The position numbers were made by a program, and so were the translations under genes. Of a DNA stretch of 64,000 nucleotides, positions 8,786-16,834 are shown piece by piece. Each line of letters starts with the position of its first letter. Position 1 is the first letter of the stretch. Source of the DNA: Acinetobacter modestus (GTDB taxonomy: Bacteria > Pseudomonadota > Gammaproteobacteria > Pseudomonadales > Moraxellaceae). Location of the stretch: contig NZ_BMDV01000003.1 of assembly GCF_014636095.1 (NCBI RefSeq), positions 186,001 through 250,000 of the forward strand. The letters are read 5' to 3'. Under the pieces are notes generated by a model. That model did not search any database. It saw nothing but the letters and a program-made list of their open reading frames with translations, and had not been told where the DNA came from.

Positions 8786-8813
8786 GTTCGATGGTGGGTC
8801 CCGCCACCAAATT
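8786..8813. other. Candidate att site between elements 1 and 2
   Basis: The sequence reads TTCG, five bases, GGGTCCC (8796-8802), GCCACCAAATT. The site at 23532-23558 has the same order with a one-base gap and different spacer bases. TGGTGG and CCACCA flank GTCCCG as an inverted repeat, as expected around a tyrosine-recombinase core. It lies about 225 bp before the integrase gene. It would serve as left end of element 2 and right end of element 1. The match is imperfect, so the exact crossover is not fixed. Confidence 0.5.
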
Positions 8814-8842
8814 GATAAGAATAGATATTACTAGACACTACC

Positions 8843-8879
8843 AAAGGCTTAAATCATAAAGGTTTAAGCCTTTTTTTAT
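8843..8879 (+). terminator. Terminator just inside element 2
   Basis: AAAGGCTTAAA and TTTAAGCCTTT form an 11-bp stem with a 9-base loop, followed by a T-run. Confidence 0.8.
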
Positions 8880-8921
8880 ACCCCTAGCCACTACCATCCA
8901 TCCCCCTTAATCACCTATACT

Positions 8922-9020
8922 TTGTTGGTATTTTTGTTGGTATAAAGCGATACCAATAATTTTATACCAACAAATGCCCTAATTTCATACCAACAGTCCG
9001 CTAGATTTTATACCAACAAA
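8922..9020. repeat. Integrase arm-type repeats upstream of int
   Basis: The block 8922-8946 contains TTGTTGGTAT twice in series and is repeated perfectly (25 bp) at 23458-23482. Inverted copies TTATACCAACAAA occur at 8962-8974 and 9008-9020, with a partial copy near 8986-8995. Such repeated short sites next to int are typical arm-binding sites and also overlap the expected int promoter, so integrase may repress itself. The role is inference from position. Confidence 0.65.
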
Positions 9021-9036
9021 TAAGGGGGAAAGCCTT

Positions 9037-10251
9037 GTGTTGACTGATGCACAGCTAAGACGAATTAAAGCCAATCCCAATAAAAAAACGCCTGATAAAT
9101 ACAGCGATACCAACGGGCTACAACTGCATGTTTTTCCGACTGGTCGTAAGACTTGGATATATGCCTACCGATACCAAAACAAGCAGCGTTCACTTACTTT
9201 AGGGAGTTATCCCGACCTATCGTTAGCAGATGCAAGGATTAAGCTATCAGAGGCAAAGAAAACGCTAAATGAGGGCATTGACCCTAACCAAGCCAAAAAG
9301 AGCAACCTAACCCAGTTAAACGGCGAGCATAGCTTTGAGTATGTGGCGATGGAGTGGTATAGGAAAAAAGTAGAGACATGGGCAGCAAGCACCAGTGTAA
9401 AAACCAAAGCACGTTTAGAGGCGGATATATTTCCGTTTATCGGTGCAATGGATATTGCCAGTATTAAAGCACCTGATCTATTGAGCGTGATTAAACGTAT
9501 TGAGGACCGTTCACCTGATACAGCGAAAAGAGCATTACAGGAATGTGGGCAGATATTTAGATATGGCATAGCATTGGGCAAAAATGAAAATGACCCAAGC
9601 CAAGCATTACAAGGCTTATTACTACCTGTAAAAACAAGGAACTTTGCAGCGATTACCGACCCAAATAAAGTGGGCGAATTTTTAAGGGCAATAGATGACA
9701 TTCCCAATACAACACTTGTTGTAAAAAGTGCATTTAAATTAGCACCTTTGTTCTTTGTGAGAATTGGCGAATTAAGAAAAGCCAAATGGAGTGAAATAGA
9801 CTTTGATAAACAAGAGTGGCGTTACTTCATTACCAAAACCAAGCAAGATCATATTGTACCTTTGTCAAAACAGGCAATCGAGATTTTAAAAGAACTGCAA
9901 TGCTTAACTGGTCAGCATGAATATATATTTGTTGGCTACCGAAACAATAAAATCCCTATGAGTGACGGCGCACTTAATGCAGCAATACGCCGTTTAGGCT
10001 ATGACACACAAGAAGAAATCACGGGGCATGGTTTTAGGGCAATGGCTAGAACCATTCTGAATGAGGAAATGGGCATACCTGTAAGCGTTATTGAGCATCA
10101 ACTAGCTCATAAAGTACCTGATAGCTTGGGAACAGCCTATAACCGTACCAAGTTTTTAGAGCAGCGCAAAAAGATGATGCAGCAATGGGCGGACTATCTC
10201 GATAGTTTAAAACAGAATGTCATTCCATTCCCTAAGCATAAGACTGCATAA
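9037..10251 (+). CDS. int: Tyrosine recombinase integrase, P4-like (DUF4102 N-terminus)
   Basis: 404 residues, usual length for the P4/CP4 integrase family, which integrates and excises islands at specific att sites. The N-terminus (LTDAQLRRIK, DTNGLQLHVFPTGRKTW, TLGSYPDLSLADAR) is the arm-binding DUF4102 domain. A SAM-like core-binding domain covers about 100-190. The catalytic domain shows Arg in FVRIGELRKA, HGFRAMART (H-x-x-R) and the likely nucleophile in LGTAYNRTKF. The start is GTG at 9037 with AGGGGGAAAG before it; TTG 9040 is possible and no early ATG exists. It lies directly inside the left att of element 2 and reads inward. Confidence 0.93.
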   Translation: MLTDAQLRRIKANPNKKTPDKYSDTNGLQLHVFPTGRKTWIYAYRYQNKQRSLTLGSYPDLSLADARIKLSEAKKTLNEGIDPNQAKKSNLTQLNGEHSFEYVAMEWYRKKVETWAASTSVKTKARLEADIFPFIGAMDIASIKAPDLLSVIKRIEDRSPDTAKRALQECGQIFRYGIALGKNENDPSQALQGLLLPVKTRNFAAITDPNKVGEFLRAIDDIPNTTLVVKSAFKLAPLFFVRIGELRKAKWSEIDFDKQEWRYFITKTKQDHIVPLSKQAIEILKELQCLTGQHEYIFVGYRNNKIPMSDGALNAAIRRLGYDTQEEITGHGFRAMARTILNEEMGIPVSVIEHQLAHKVPDSLGTAYNRTKFLEQRKKMMQQWADYLDSLKQNVIPFPKHKTA

Positions 10252-10291
10252 CACATAAACGACAAATAACGCCGTGCTAATACTTTCCACG

Positions 10292-10340
10292 CCTAGCCAT
10301 GACCTAAGCGGTTTAATATACTGGATGAGCTAGGTCTAGG
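10292..10340 (+). ncRNA. Possible structured leader or small RNA after int
   Basis: CCTA (10292) and GACCTA (10301-10306) pair with TAGGTC (10331-10336) and TAGG (10337-10340), giving a nested hairpin with a five-base bulge. It is in the 155-bp gap between int and the next gene and could be a leader element or a small RNA. There is no T-run, so it is not a clear terminator. Confidence 0.25.
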
Positions 10341-10406
10341 AGGCATCCGAAAGCATATACCCAATATGTTGATCTAGTATCTTTTGGGAATGCTGTGGGA
10401 GGCATA

Positions 10407-11057
10407 ATGTATAACTTTAATAATAGTGATTGTTCGCAGTATTTAGAATCTGCTGAATGGTTAAGGCTTTCAGATATTTTAAATGAATGGTGCAAGCTAG
10501 ATCAGTCCTGCAAGAAAATAAAAGAATTGGCTATCTTAGGCGCGTGTGAAAACCAACAAATAGAATATACGCGTAATGATGGAAAATCCTTCGATGACCC
10601 CGTTATGGAACTATATGGCAGAGGCTTACTGTTAATTAATAAACGCTCCTTTAATCGCTGGAAAGCTAAGTTTGAAAATAAAGAGCAAGGTTTTAATAAA
10701 AAGAATAAAAGTAGTATTTCTCTTTTGGATTTCTTAACAAATGAAGATGCTGAATACATAAGTATCAGTGACGCTATAGATTCTATTCATCATCACTTAG
10801 GTGCGAATCAGGACATATCTAAGGCTGTGCAGTTATTAAATTTAGCTATTGGCAGGGCGGACGAACCACCAAGTATCTATAAAAAAGATGATTTTAAAAG
10901 CTGGATGCCAGTCATTTTAAAGAATCAATATAATGGTGCCTTTATGGAAGCCCCTAACCCCAGTGACCAAGCAAAACTAGAAGTAATTCATTATTTAGTA
11001 AACAAAATAATAGAAAAACGTGAGGCGGAGGACTTGGATAATGACTTACCGTTCTAA
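10407..11057 (+). CDS. Unknown soluble protein of element 2
   Basis: About 216 residues from ATG 10407, chosen because GGGAGG sits 5 bases before it. Begins MYNFNNSDCSQYLESAEWLR. The region WCKLDQSCKKIKELAILGAC and RSFNRWKAKFENK look helical. A middle acidic helix (EDAEYISISDAIDSIHHHL) and a C-terminal charged helix follow. There is no membrane segment. Its 3' end overlaps the next gene by 17 bases, so the two are coupled. The family is not recognised. Position after int, before the regulatory operon, is where accessory genes sit in P4-like islands. Confidence 0.6.
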   Translation: MYNFNNSDCSQYLESAEWLRLSDILNEWCKLDQSCKKIKELAILGACENQQIEYTRNDGKSFDDPVMELYGRGLLLINKRSFNRWKAKFENKEQGFNKKNKSSISLLDFLTNEDAEYISISDAIDSIHHHLGANQDISKAVQLLNLAIGRADEPPSIYKKDDFKSWMPVILKNQYNGAFMEAPNPSDQAKLEVIHYLVNKIIEKREAEDLDNDLPF

Positions 11058-11904
11058 TCCTTTCGATAAACAGGATTACAGTAAATTTGCTTTTAAAAAG
11101 TCTGAACTATTGGCAGTACTTCAAGCTATTGATGAAAACTTTAGCTTCGATACTGTTGCATCAAGTGAACCTATACAAGAAGCAATCGAAATAGAAAAAT
11201 CGGATAATCAAATACCCTTACATATTAAAATTTTGGCAATGAATGATTATTTCACTATTGTTGAGTCGGCCTGCTTTATTTCGTTAGATGAGCCAGAAAA
11301 AATACAAGCATACGTGGATAGCGGTGACTTGACCTATGATGCTTGGCGTTATGCAGAGCATATTCAGGCAGTAAAAATAATTGAGAATGCCATTAGAGCA
11401 AATAAATTAGATATAGAATCTGATGGCATGATACCAAGAGAATCATTACAGAAATTTCTCTTTGAACGTACTCGTGTGATTCCAGGTTTTAACGACAATC
11501 TACCAATACAAGAGCCTATAGGCTGTGGAAATCCAACCATCCAACAAACCGACCCAAACATTGAAAGTCTAAATGCTGAAATTGCACGATTAAAGCAGGA
11601 AATGGTTAGTAAAGATCAAACCATAGCTGAACTACAGCAGAAAAATGGCAGTCTTGTAGCTGAAAATGCAATAAATGATATTGAAATATCTTTGAAAAAC
11701 AGTGAACTACTATTTATTGCGGTGCTATTAAAAAAACTACAAAGTGCAATCACTACAAAAAGACACAAGTCACAAAATGCTATATTGCAGTCTATCGAAA
11801 CTGAATACGGCGTTGGGAGTGGATTATCAAAAAGTACGACTGATAAGATAATGAAAAAGGCAAACGGTATTTATAAGTCTTTGATAACAAATAAAATGCA
11901 ATGA
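11041..11904 (+). CDS. Unknown coiled-coil protein of element 2
   Basis: About 287 residues from ATG 11041, preceded by GGAGG inside the end of the upstream gene. The N-terminal part (MTYRSNPFDKQDYSKFAFKK) leads into a region with LAMNDYFTIVESACFISLDE and YDAWRYAEHIQAVKIIENAI, loosely similar in layout to the upstream protein. Residues about 180-215 form a coiled coil (ESLNAEIARLKQEMVSKDQ, QTIAELQQKNGSL). The C-terminus has a basic helical region (TTKRHKSQNAILQSIETEYG). It may act with the coupled upstream protein. No family recognised. Confidence 0.6.
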   Translation: MTYRSNPFDKQDYSKFAFKKSELLAVLQAIDENFSFDTVASSEPIQEAIEIEKSDNQIPLHIKILAMNDYFTIVESACFISLDEPEKIQAYVDSGDLTYDAWRYAEHIQAVKIIENAIRANKLDIESDGMIPRESLQKFLFERTRVIPGFNDNLPIQEPIGCGNPTIQQTDPNIESLNAEIARLKQEMVSKDQTIAELQQKNGSLVAENAINDIEISLKNSELLFIAVLLKKLQSAITTKRHKSQNAILQSIETEYGVGSGLSKSTTDKIMKKANGIYKSLITNKMQ

Positions 11905-11935
11905 TTTAATATTGCAATGCAATTTTATGTTCATT
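11894..11935. repeat. TGCAAT-containing palindromes upstream of alpA
   Basis: Within about 40 bases ATGCAATG recurs as AATGCAATG, TTGCAATGCAA and TTCATTGCATGAA, the last two being palindromes or nearly so. They lie between the gene ending at 11904 and the AlpA operon and could be operators for its promoter. Confidence 0.35.
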
Positions 11936-11972
11936 GCATGAAATGAATTAAAAAACAACAAGATAAATACTG

Positions 11973-12025
11973 CACCTATCAACCCTTGCCATGAACTGAC
12001 AGGGGAATTGTTTAATTGATAGGTG
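11973..12025 (+). promoter_or_regulatory. Long-range inverted repeat that would cover the alpA ribosome binding site
   Basis: CACCTATCAA (11973-11982) is an exact inverse of TTGATAGGTG (12016-12025), with a 33-base loop. The 3' arm contains AGGTG, which is part of the ribosome binding site (AGGTGA) for ATG 12031. If the leader is transcribed, pairing would hide the site and lower AlpA translation. The pairing is seen; the control is inference. Confidence 0.5.
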
Positions 12026-12030
12026 AATCT

Positions 12031-12324
12031 ATGACAATAGCCATTCTACAAAACCCTGATGCTTTCCTACGCATTAAAGACCTTGCCAATTTCCCTGAAC
12101 GTAAGGAACGTATCCAAACCCATAAAGCAGGCAAGTGCAAAGGGCAGACTAAACGCATCTCCGCACGTCCAGCATCTAGGGGCATTCTAGGCGTATCTGA
12201 CAAAACGATATGGCAATGGGTGAAACAAGGTGAATTTCCTCAACCAATTAAATTAGGCAACGTCACAGTATGGCGTTTATCTGATGTGCAGGCATGGATG
12301 CAGGCGCAAGGACTGGATGCATAA
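12031..12324 (+). CDS. AlpA-family transcriptional regulator
   Basis: 97 residues from ATG 12031 with AGGTGA before it. The C-terminal half is a clear AlpA/MerR-like winged helix: ILGVSDKTIWQWVKQGEFPQ then PIKLGNVTVWRLSDVQAWM. AlpA proteins control excision and lysogeny genes in P4-like and cryptic prophage elements. A basic stretch of about 30 residues (PERKERIQTHKAGKCKGQTK) separates the first strand (LRIKDL) from the HTH, longer than in minimal AlpA proteins. It heads a run of closely spaced or overlapping genes that ends with the replicase. Confidence 0.85.
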   Translation: MTIAILQNPDAFLRIKDLANFPERKERIQTHKAGKCKGQTKRISARPASRGILGVSDKTIWQWVKQGEFPQPIKLGNVTVWRLSDVQAWMQAQGLDA

Positions 12325-12326
12325 CC

Positions 12327-12539
12327 ATGATCAACCATCAAACTGTCATCCTAGACCACCTCCAACAAGGCAAAACCATAAGCCAAGCCGAAGCCATAGA
12401 GCTATGCGACTGCTACCGCCTTTCGGCTGTCATTGACCGATTAAGAAAGCAAGGTTTTGAAATCGTGACTCATAACGAAAAGAACCTGAACAGCAAAGGC
12501 ACTCACGCCCGATACGAATTAAAAGAGGTGACAGTATGA
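12327..12539 (+). CDS. Small winged helix-turn-helix protein
   Basis: 70 residues from ATG 12327, two bases after the AlpA stop. The sequence VILDHLQQGKTISQAEAIEL then CYRLSAVIDRLRKQGFEIVT resembles the small HTH_39-type domains in phage and satellite operons, with a C-terminal wing (KGTHARYELKEV). It is probably DNA-binding; target unknown. Its stop overlaps the start of the BRO-N gene by four bases (ATGA), so translation is likely coupled. Confidence 0.7.
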   Translation: MINHQTVILDHLQQGKTISQAEAIELCDCYRLSAVIDRLRKQGFEIVTHNEKNLNSKGTHARYELKEVTV

Positions 12540-13090
12540 ACGCCGTTACCCATTTTGATTTTAAATCCAGTTCCGTTCGTATTGTTTTAGATGACAACGG
12601 CGAGCCTTTATTTTGTTTGGCGGATGTGTGCAAGGTTTTAAATATTTCTAGGTCGTCTGATCTATTACAGATTCAAAGGGGGTACGTTAAAAACGAAACC
12701 CCTAAACGACATGGCGCATTAGACCCTATTGGCGTACACAAAATCAGTGTTTCAACCAATGGCGGTAAACAAGAACTGATTTTTATTAACGAGCCGAATC
12801 TCTACCGTGTCATTTTCAGATCAAACAAACCCGAAGCTCTCAATTTCCAAAACTGGGTATTTGCAGAGGTATTGCCAACGCTCAGAAAGACAGGCTCATA
12901 TTCAGCAAGGCAGACTGCTTTTGATGAATTAAACCGCCTATGTATGCAAGCAAAGACCCAAAAGGCTAAAGGTTCATTTCATGGCACTGGATTAGTGAAC
13001 CATCGTTATTCAATGCGAGATTTAAACCTACGGATTGCGACATGTACAACAAATTTACAGCTAACCTTTGAGGGGTTACACCATGACTAA
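12536..13090 (+). CDS. BRO-N domain antirepressor-like protein
   Basis: 184 residues. Residues about 10-120 form a BRO-N domain: SVRIVLDDNGEPLFCLADVC, then EPNLYRVIFRSNKPEALNFQ and NWVFAEVLPTLRKTGSY. BRO-N proteins in phages and prophages act as DNA-binding antirepressors or regulators. The C-terminal 60 residues are unlike known KilA-C or ANT domains. It overlaps its neighbours by 4 bases upstream and 8 bases downstream and sits in the regulatory half of the replication operon. Confidence 0.85.
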   Translation: MNAVTHFDFKSSSVRIVLDDNGEPLFCLADVCKVLNISRSSDLLQIQRGYVKNETPKRHGALDPIGVHKISVSTNGGKQELIFINEPNLYRVIFRSNKPEALNFQNWVFAEVLPTLRKTGSYSARQTAFDELNRLCMQAKTQKAKGSFHGTGLVNHRYSMRDLNLRIATCTTNLQLTFEGLHHD

Positions 13091-13451
13091 ACCAGTAAAC
13101 CCTGAATTTTTCAAAGCCTTTGACCATTACAAAAACATGGTTAAGCAGTACGGTGATGACCACCCCATCACTGAGCAGGCCCTTATTTTGACAATGCACT
13201 ACACGCCTGAGCATATCAAAGCGGAAATGCACCAAAAGGCTAAAGAATTGAACTTGTTGCCACCAGTAAGCGGTTACACGGATGACTGCGAACCTATGTA
13301 CCGCCTAGAGGACATTGCAAAGCATTTCGGTATTAGCTTTGAAGAAGCAGAACAGCGTTTATTGCAGATGATGGATAACCGCCAGCAGGTCGGCTTATCA
13401 AATGATGGCGTTTTGATTAATTCAGATATTCACATCAATCGTGTGCAGTGA
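13083..13451 (+). CDS. Small unknown protein with possible HTH
   Basis: About 122 residues from ATG 13083, with GAGGGG upstream and an 8-base overlap with the BRO-N gene. Begins MTKPVNPEFFKAFDHYKNMV. A segment PMYRLEDIAKHFGISFEEAE could be a helix-turn-helix. No enzyme motif, signal or membrane part. The family is not recognised; the context suggests a regulator or replication accessory of element 2. Confidence 0.6.
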   Translation: MTKPVNPEFFKAFDHYKNMVKQYGDDHPITEQALILTMHYTPEHIKAEMHQKAKELNLLPPVSGYTDDCEPMYRLEDIAKHFGISFEEAEQRLLQMMDNRQQVGLSNDGVLINSDIHINRVQ

Positions 13452-13460
13452 GGGCCAGTA

Positions 13461-13769
13461 ATGAAAAACAAATTATTCAATATTGCTAACGCTCCCCAGT
13501 ATGGTTATATTAATCGGGCTTTGGGCAAAATCTCAAAGTTAGCTTTGGTCAGCTATAAATTCTCACTAGGCGTACAGTCCGCAAGGGCTTTTTTTGTACG
13601 TACTATCTCTATGCGTCCGCATATCTTTATGGTGGAGCTGGAGGGGAACACTTTCGAGTGTGCTGGTAACCTAGTGAGCCAGTTGACCAATCCCTTTCAG
13701 CTTCATCTATCCCAAATGGTCATGGGTGGTGAAGCTCCAAAAACACTAGGAGCGCATACTCATGCCTAA
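13461..13769 (+). CDS. Small Ash-like protein
   Basis: 102 residues. The core GVQSARAFFVRTISMRPHIF then MVELEGNTFECAGNLVSQ resembles the short Ash-type proteins of P4 and related elements, which have an .AFF.R.IS. motif; this is pattern memory only. In P4, Ash is linked to antirepression. ATG 13461 has a poor upstream site. Its end overlaps the next gene by 8 bases. Confidence 0.5.
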   Translation: MKNKLFNIANAPQYGYINRALGKISKLALVSYKFSLGVQSARAFFVRTISMRPHIFMVELEGNTFECAGNLVSQLTNPFQLHLSQMVMGGEAPKTLGAHTHA

Positions 13770-14067
13770 TCAAATCAATTCTACAAATACACCTAAAAAA
13801 TACGATGCTGGCGACATGCACGATCTAGCTTCATTGGCTGCATGTGATATGAACTGGATGCAAAGCGCACTAAACCGAGTCCACCGTGACTTCATCAAGT
13901 TAAGTGTGGACTTACAGCAACAAGGCATACATTCATGCCACTTCGATGAACTAAAAACCGCACTGGAGATGTACAGCTACCTAGCAGAGGAGCATCATAG
14001 CTACCATGCAGAAATGTCAGAACAATACGAACAAGAATGGGAGAATACAAAAGGGGGTGATGTATGA
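13762..14067 (+). CDS. Small unknown acidic protein of the replication operon
   Basis: 101 residues, acidic and His-rich, MPNQINSTNTPKKYDAGDMH, with helices around DMNWMQSALNRVHRDFIKLS and FDELKTALEMYSYLAEEHHS. It overlaps the preceding gene by 8 bases and the replicase by 4 (ATGA), so it is likely made in step with the replicase. No family recognised. Confidence 0.6.
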   Translation: MPNQINSTNTPKKYDAGDMHDLASLAACDMNWMQSALNRVHRDFIKLSVDLQQQGIHSCHFDELKTALEMYSYLAEEHHSYHAEMSEQYEQEWENTKGGDV

Positions 14068-16517
14068 ATATAAAACCCTCATGGGATAGTACCGCTGATA
14101 TGTTCGAGGGTGGCATTTCAAATGCTAACCCTCAAAAACAACAAAGCCCACTTGAGCGAGTGGGCAACGATGCAAGCGATTCAATTGTTGAAGCACTTGA
14201 AGAATATACAGTCCCATTATTTAACAATAATCCGCTACATATCGCAATGCTTGAAATGATGGGCGGTTGTCCTGTAGAAATCCGCCGTTCTGTGATTGAG
14301 AACGCCACCCAGTACGGCGAATCTAATGATGATGCTTTATATGGCTTGGCAGTTTTTGATCTTTTTGACGAAAACTTACAACCGATTGGAGCAGTATTTA
14401 CCAATCCAACGATTGAGGGATTCAAGGACATTGTTTTTGGTCGTGGTGGCTTGTATTTCAATCGCTCAAAGTTGAGTGAATTTCCTTTGATCGTCACAGA
14501 TGACATTCACCTTGCCTTTAAAACGACATATCCAGTCTATTCGCCATATCAATCAGACAAGATCAATGCTTATACCCTCAAGGCATTGATGCAGGCACAT
14601 TCTGATCTATGTGTCATTGCTCCAGTACACCAACAGGACGACATAAAACGTCGCTACACCGACCTTGATGTCAAAATAGCATTTATTCCCGAACCGCCTA
14701 ATTTTGCGATGTCACAGGATGAAGTTGATTGCATGATTAAGGCAGCAGTAGAACAAGCCAAAGCACCCCCAAAGGGGCATTTAGCCAAACCGTTCAAAAT
14801 GGATGATGGTTCGTGGTTGCATATTCTTGAAAGTGGCTTATATCAGATCAAGGAAAAACAGGACGAAAACGGCGAAACCAAACAAAGCAAAATCCTAATT
14901 TCCAATGCCCTAATTGTTTTGGGAGAAGCCCGAAGCCTAAAAAATGACAACTGGAAACGTGTTATTCAGTTCCACGATAAAGATCGTACTTTGCATACAT
15001 TGATTATCCCTTATGAGCATTTCATGGGTGAAGCTCAAGACGCTTTAAAGTTAATTGCTAGTCATGGATTGATGCCGCCACGTCAGACCTACAAGAAAAA
15101 TGTATTCATCAACTACATTCAAGACTACCCCATCGAGAAGCGTTTTCGTTGTGTAGATCGTACTGGATGGTATGGCAATACCTTTGTCACCACCAACCGC
15201 ACCTACGGCAGCCAAGACGATGAGCAGCTATTATTCAATAGTGAAATGAAAGACCCTTACAGCACAATGGGAACGCTCGAGGGATGGCAAGAGTTAAGCC
15301 GATTGATTGAACCTCATGCCCTTGCTGTATTGTCCTTTGCCTGTGCATTTTCGGGGCAATTGGTGACACCACTGGATATAGAAAGCGGCGGCTTTCATAT
15401 TTACGGTACTTCAACCGATGGTAAAAGTACCATTACAAAGGCAGCTTGTAGCGTATGGGGCAGACCAAAAGACGTATCAAAGTCATGGCGCACCACTGAC
15501 AACGCTTTAGAAAATGATGCCGAACTCCGCAATGACAATTATCTCAATCTTGATGAATTACGGCAGGCAGTTCCGAAAGCCGTATCAGATATTGTTTATA
15601 TGCTGACAGGTGCACAGGGTAAAGCTAGAGGCAGCAAATCGGGCAGAAATAGAGAAAATAAGCAATTCAATCTGATGTACACCTCTACAGGCGAAATTGC
15701 CCTTGAGGACCATTTAAGACGTGGCGGCATCGAAATGGATGCAGGGTTATTACTCCGCTTTGCTCATATTCCCAGTGATGCAGGCAAAGGATACGGCGTA
15801 TTTGAGCGTATCAATTACGGCAGCAGCTCCAGCGATGTTGGTAATCGTATCAATGAGCTATCCGCCAAACACTACGGACATGCTGGCATTAAATGGCTTG
15901 AGTACCTGACCGCAAATAAAGATGACTTGATGCTACAAGCGCAATCCATGCTCGATGACTTCATAGTCAAACATGCCACCAAAAACAGCCAAGCGGTGCG
16001 AGTATTACGCCGTTTTGCACTTGTGGCGGTTGCTGGTGAATTAGCAACACAGGCAGGCATCACAGGATGGCAGCAAGGGCGAAGTTTTGACGCTGTAGGG
16101 CAATGTTTTAATACTTGGCTAGGCACATTAGGCAACGGCGGAAATATTGAAGAAACAAAGATACTAGAGCATGTCGGGGCATTCTTTGAAGCACACGGGA
16201 CAAGCCGTTTTGAAAGCCTGACAGTTATCCGACAACCTGACGGCGAAGTCATCCGCCCACGTATTCATAACCGTGTCGGCTATTTTGACCCTGACGAGCG
16301 TGTCTACCTTGTGTCGTCCACCATGTTTAAAAAGGAAATGTGCATAGGACTCAATGAAGCCACCGCCAAAAAGGTGCTTAAAGCAAATGGATGGCTTGTA
16401 CTGGGTGAAGATGAACGAGTAGTGAAGCGCATGGGCGGAAAATTACCCGATGGCAGCCGCCCGAGAATGATGCACTTTAAGGCTGATGTCATGCACAGCT
16501 TTGATGATGAATCCTAA
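14064..16517 (+). CDS. DUF927 primase/helicase-type replication protein
   Basis: 817 residues. The N-terminal half is poorly conserved. A middle domain with VCRVDRTGWYGNTFVTTNRT-like spacing (here RFRCVDRTGWYGNTF) and a Walker A site GTSTDGKSTITKAA at about residue 449 fit the DUF927 helicase family found in P4-like satellites and plasmids. LNLDELRQAV may be the Walker B region, and NLMYTSTGE a sensor-type motif. It probably drives element replication with host or helper factors. The start ATG overlaps the previous stop. Directly behind it is a GGGACGT repeat array, the likely target. Confidence 0.88.
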   Translation: MNIKPSWDSTADMFEGGISNANPQKQQSPLERVGNDASDSIVEALEEYTVPLFNNNPLHIAMLEMMGGCPVEIRRSVIENATQYGESNDDALYGLAVFDLFDENLQPIGAVFTNPTIEGFKDIVFGRGGLYFNRSKLSEFPLIVTDDIHLAFKTTYPVYSPYQSDKINAYTLKALMQAHSDLCVIAPVHQQDDIKRRYTDLDVKIAFIPEPPNFAMSQDEVDCMIKAAVEQAKAPPKGHLAKPFKMDDGSWLHILESGLYQIKEKQDENGETKQSKILISNALIVLGEARSLKNDNWKRVIQFHDKDRTLHTLIIPYEHFMGEAQDALKLIASHGLMPPRQTYKKNVFINYIQDYPIEKRFRCVDRTGWYGNTFVTTNRTYGSQDDEQLLFNSEMKDPYSTMGTLEGWQELSRLIEPHALAVLSFACAFSGQLVTPLDIESGGFHIYGTSTDGKSTITKAACSVWGRPKDVSKSWRTTDNALENDAELRNDNYLNLDELRQAVPKAVSDIVYMLTGAQGKARGSKSGRNRENKQFNLMYTSTGEIALEDHLRRGGIEMDAGLLLRFAHIPSDAGKGYGVFERINYGSSSSDVGNRINELSAKHYGHAGIKWLEYLTANKDDLMLQAQSMLDDFIVKHATKNSQAVRVLRRFALVAVAGELATQAGITGWQQGRSFDAVGQCFNTWLGTLGNGGNIEETKILEHVGAFFEAHGTSRFESLTVIRQPDGEVIRPRIHNRVGYFDPDERVYLVSSTMFKKEMCIGLNEATAKKVLKANGWLVLGEDERVVKRMGGKLPDGSRPRMMHFKADVMHSFDDES

Positions 16518-16534
16518 AATAGCGTTTTTAAGAT

Positions 16535-16793
16535 GGGACGTGTGGGACGTTATCAATATATTTTAATGTAATACATTGTTATATATAAATATTATAACGT
16601 CCCATTAATTAAATTATATGGTTTTTAAATGTGGGACATAGATGGGACGTGTGGGACGTCATTTAATATACGTCCCATTGCGTCCCAAGTATCATACTGA
16701 TATTTTTGACATATTTATTAGAGAGTGGGACGTATGTTTTTTATACATAATCAATATCTTATCTATGCACGTCCCAAAAGTCCCACACGTCCC
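16535..16793. repeat. GGGACGT iteron array, candidate origin of element 2
   Basis: About a dozen copies of GGGACGT or its inverse ACGTCCC occur in 260 bp. Plus copies: 16535, 16544, 16633 (GGGACAT), 16644, 16653, 16727. Inverse copies: 16597, 16670, 16680 (GCGTCCC), 16769, 16778 (AAGTCCC), 16787. Pairs are often 9 bases apart (start to start), one turn of the helix. AT-rich DNA lies between. The position just after the DUF927 replicase suggests its origin or cis-acting replication region. Confidence 0.7.
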
Positions 16794-16834
16794 ATCTAAA
16801 AAGGCACATACATACAGCTAAACGAGAGAACAAC

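Noticed and set aside
8786..8813. 3' end of a tRNA or tmRNA gene
   Set aside because: TTCG and CCACCA look like a T-loop and CCA end, but no acceptor or anticodon stem can be folded upstream.
16535..16793. CRISPR array
   Set aside because: Short 7-bp units in both orientations and irregular spacing fit iterons, not CRISPR.
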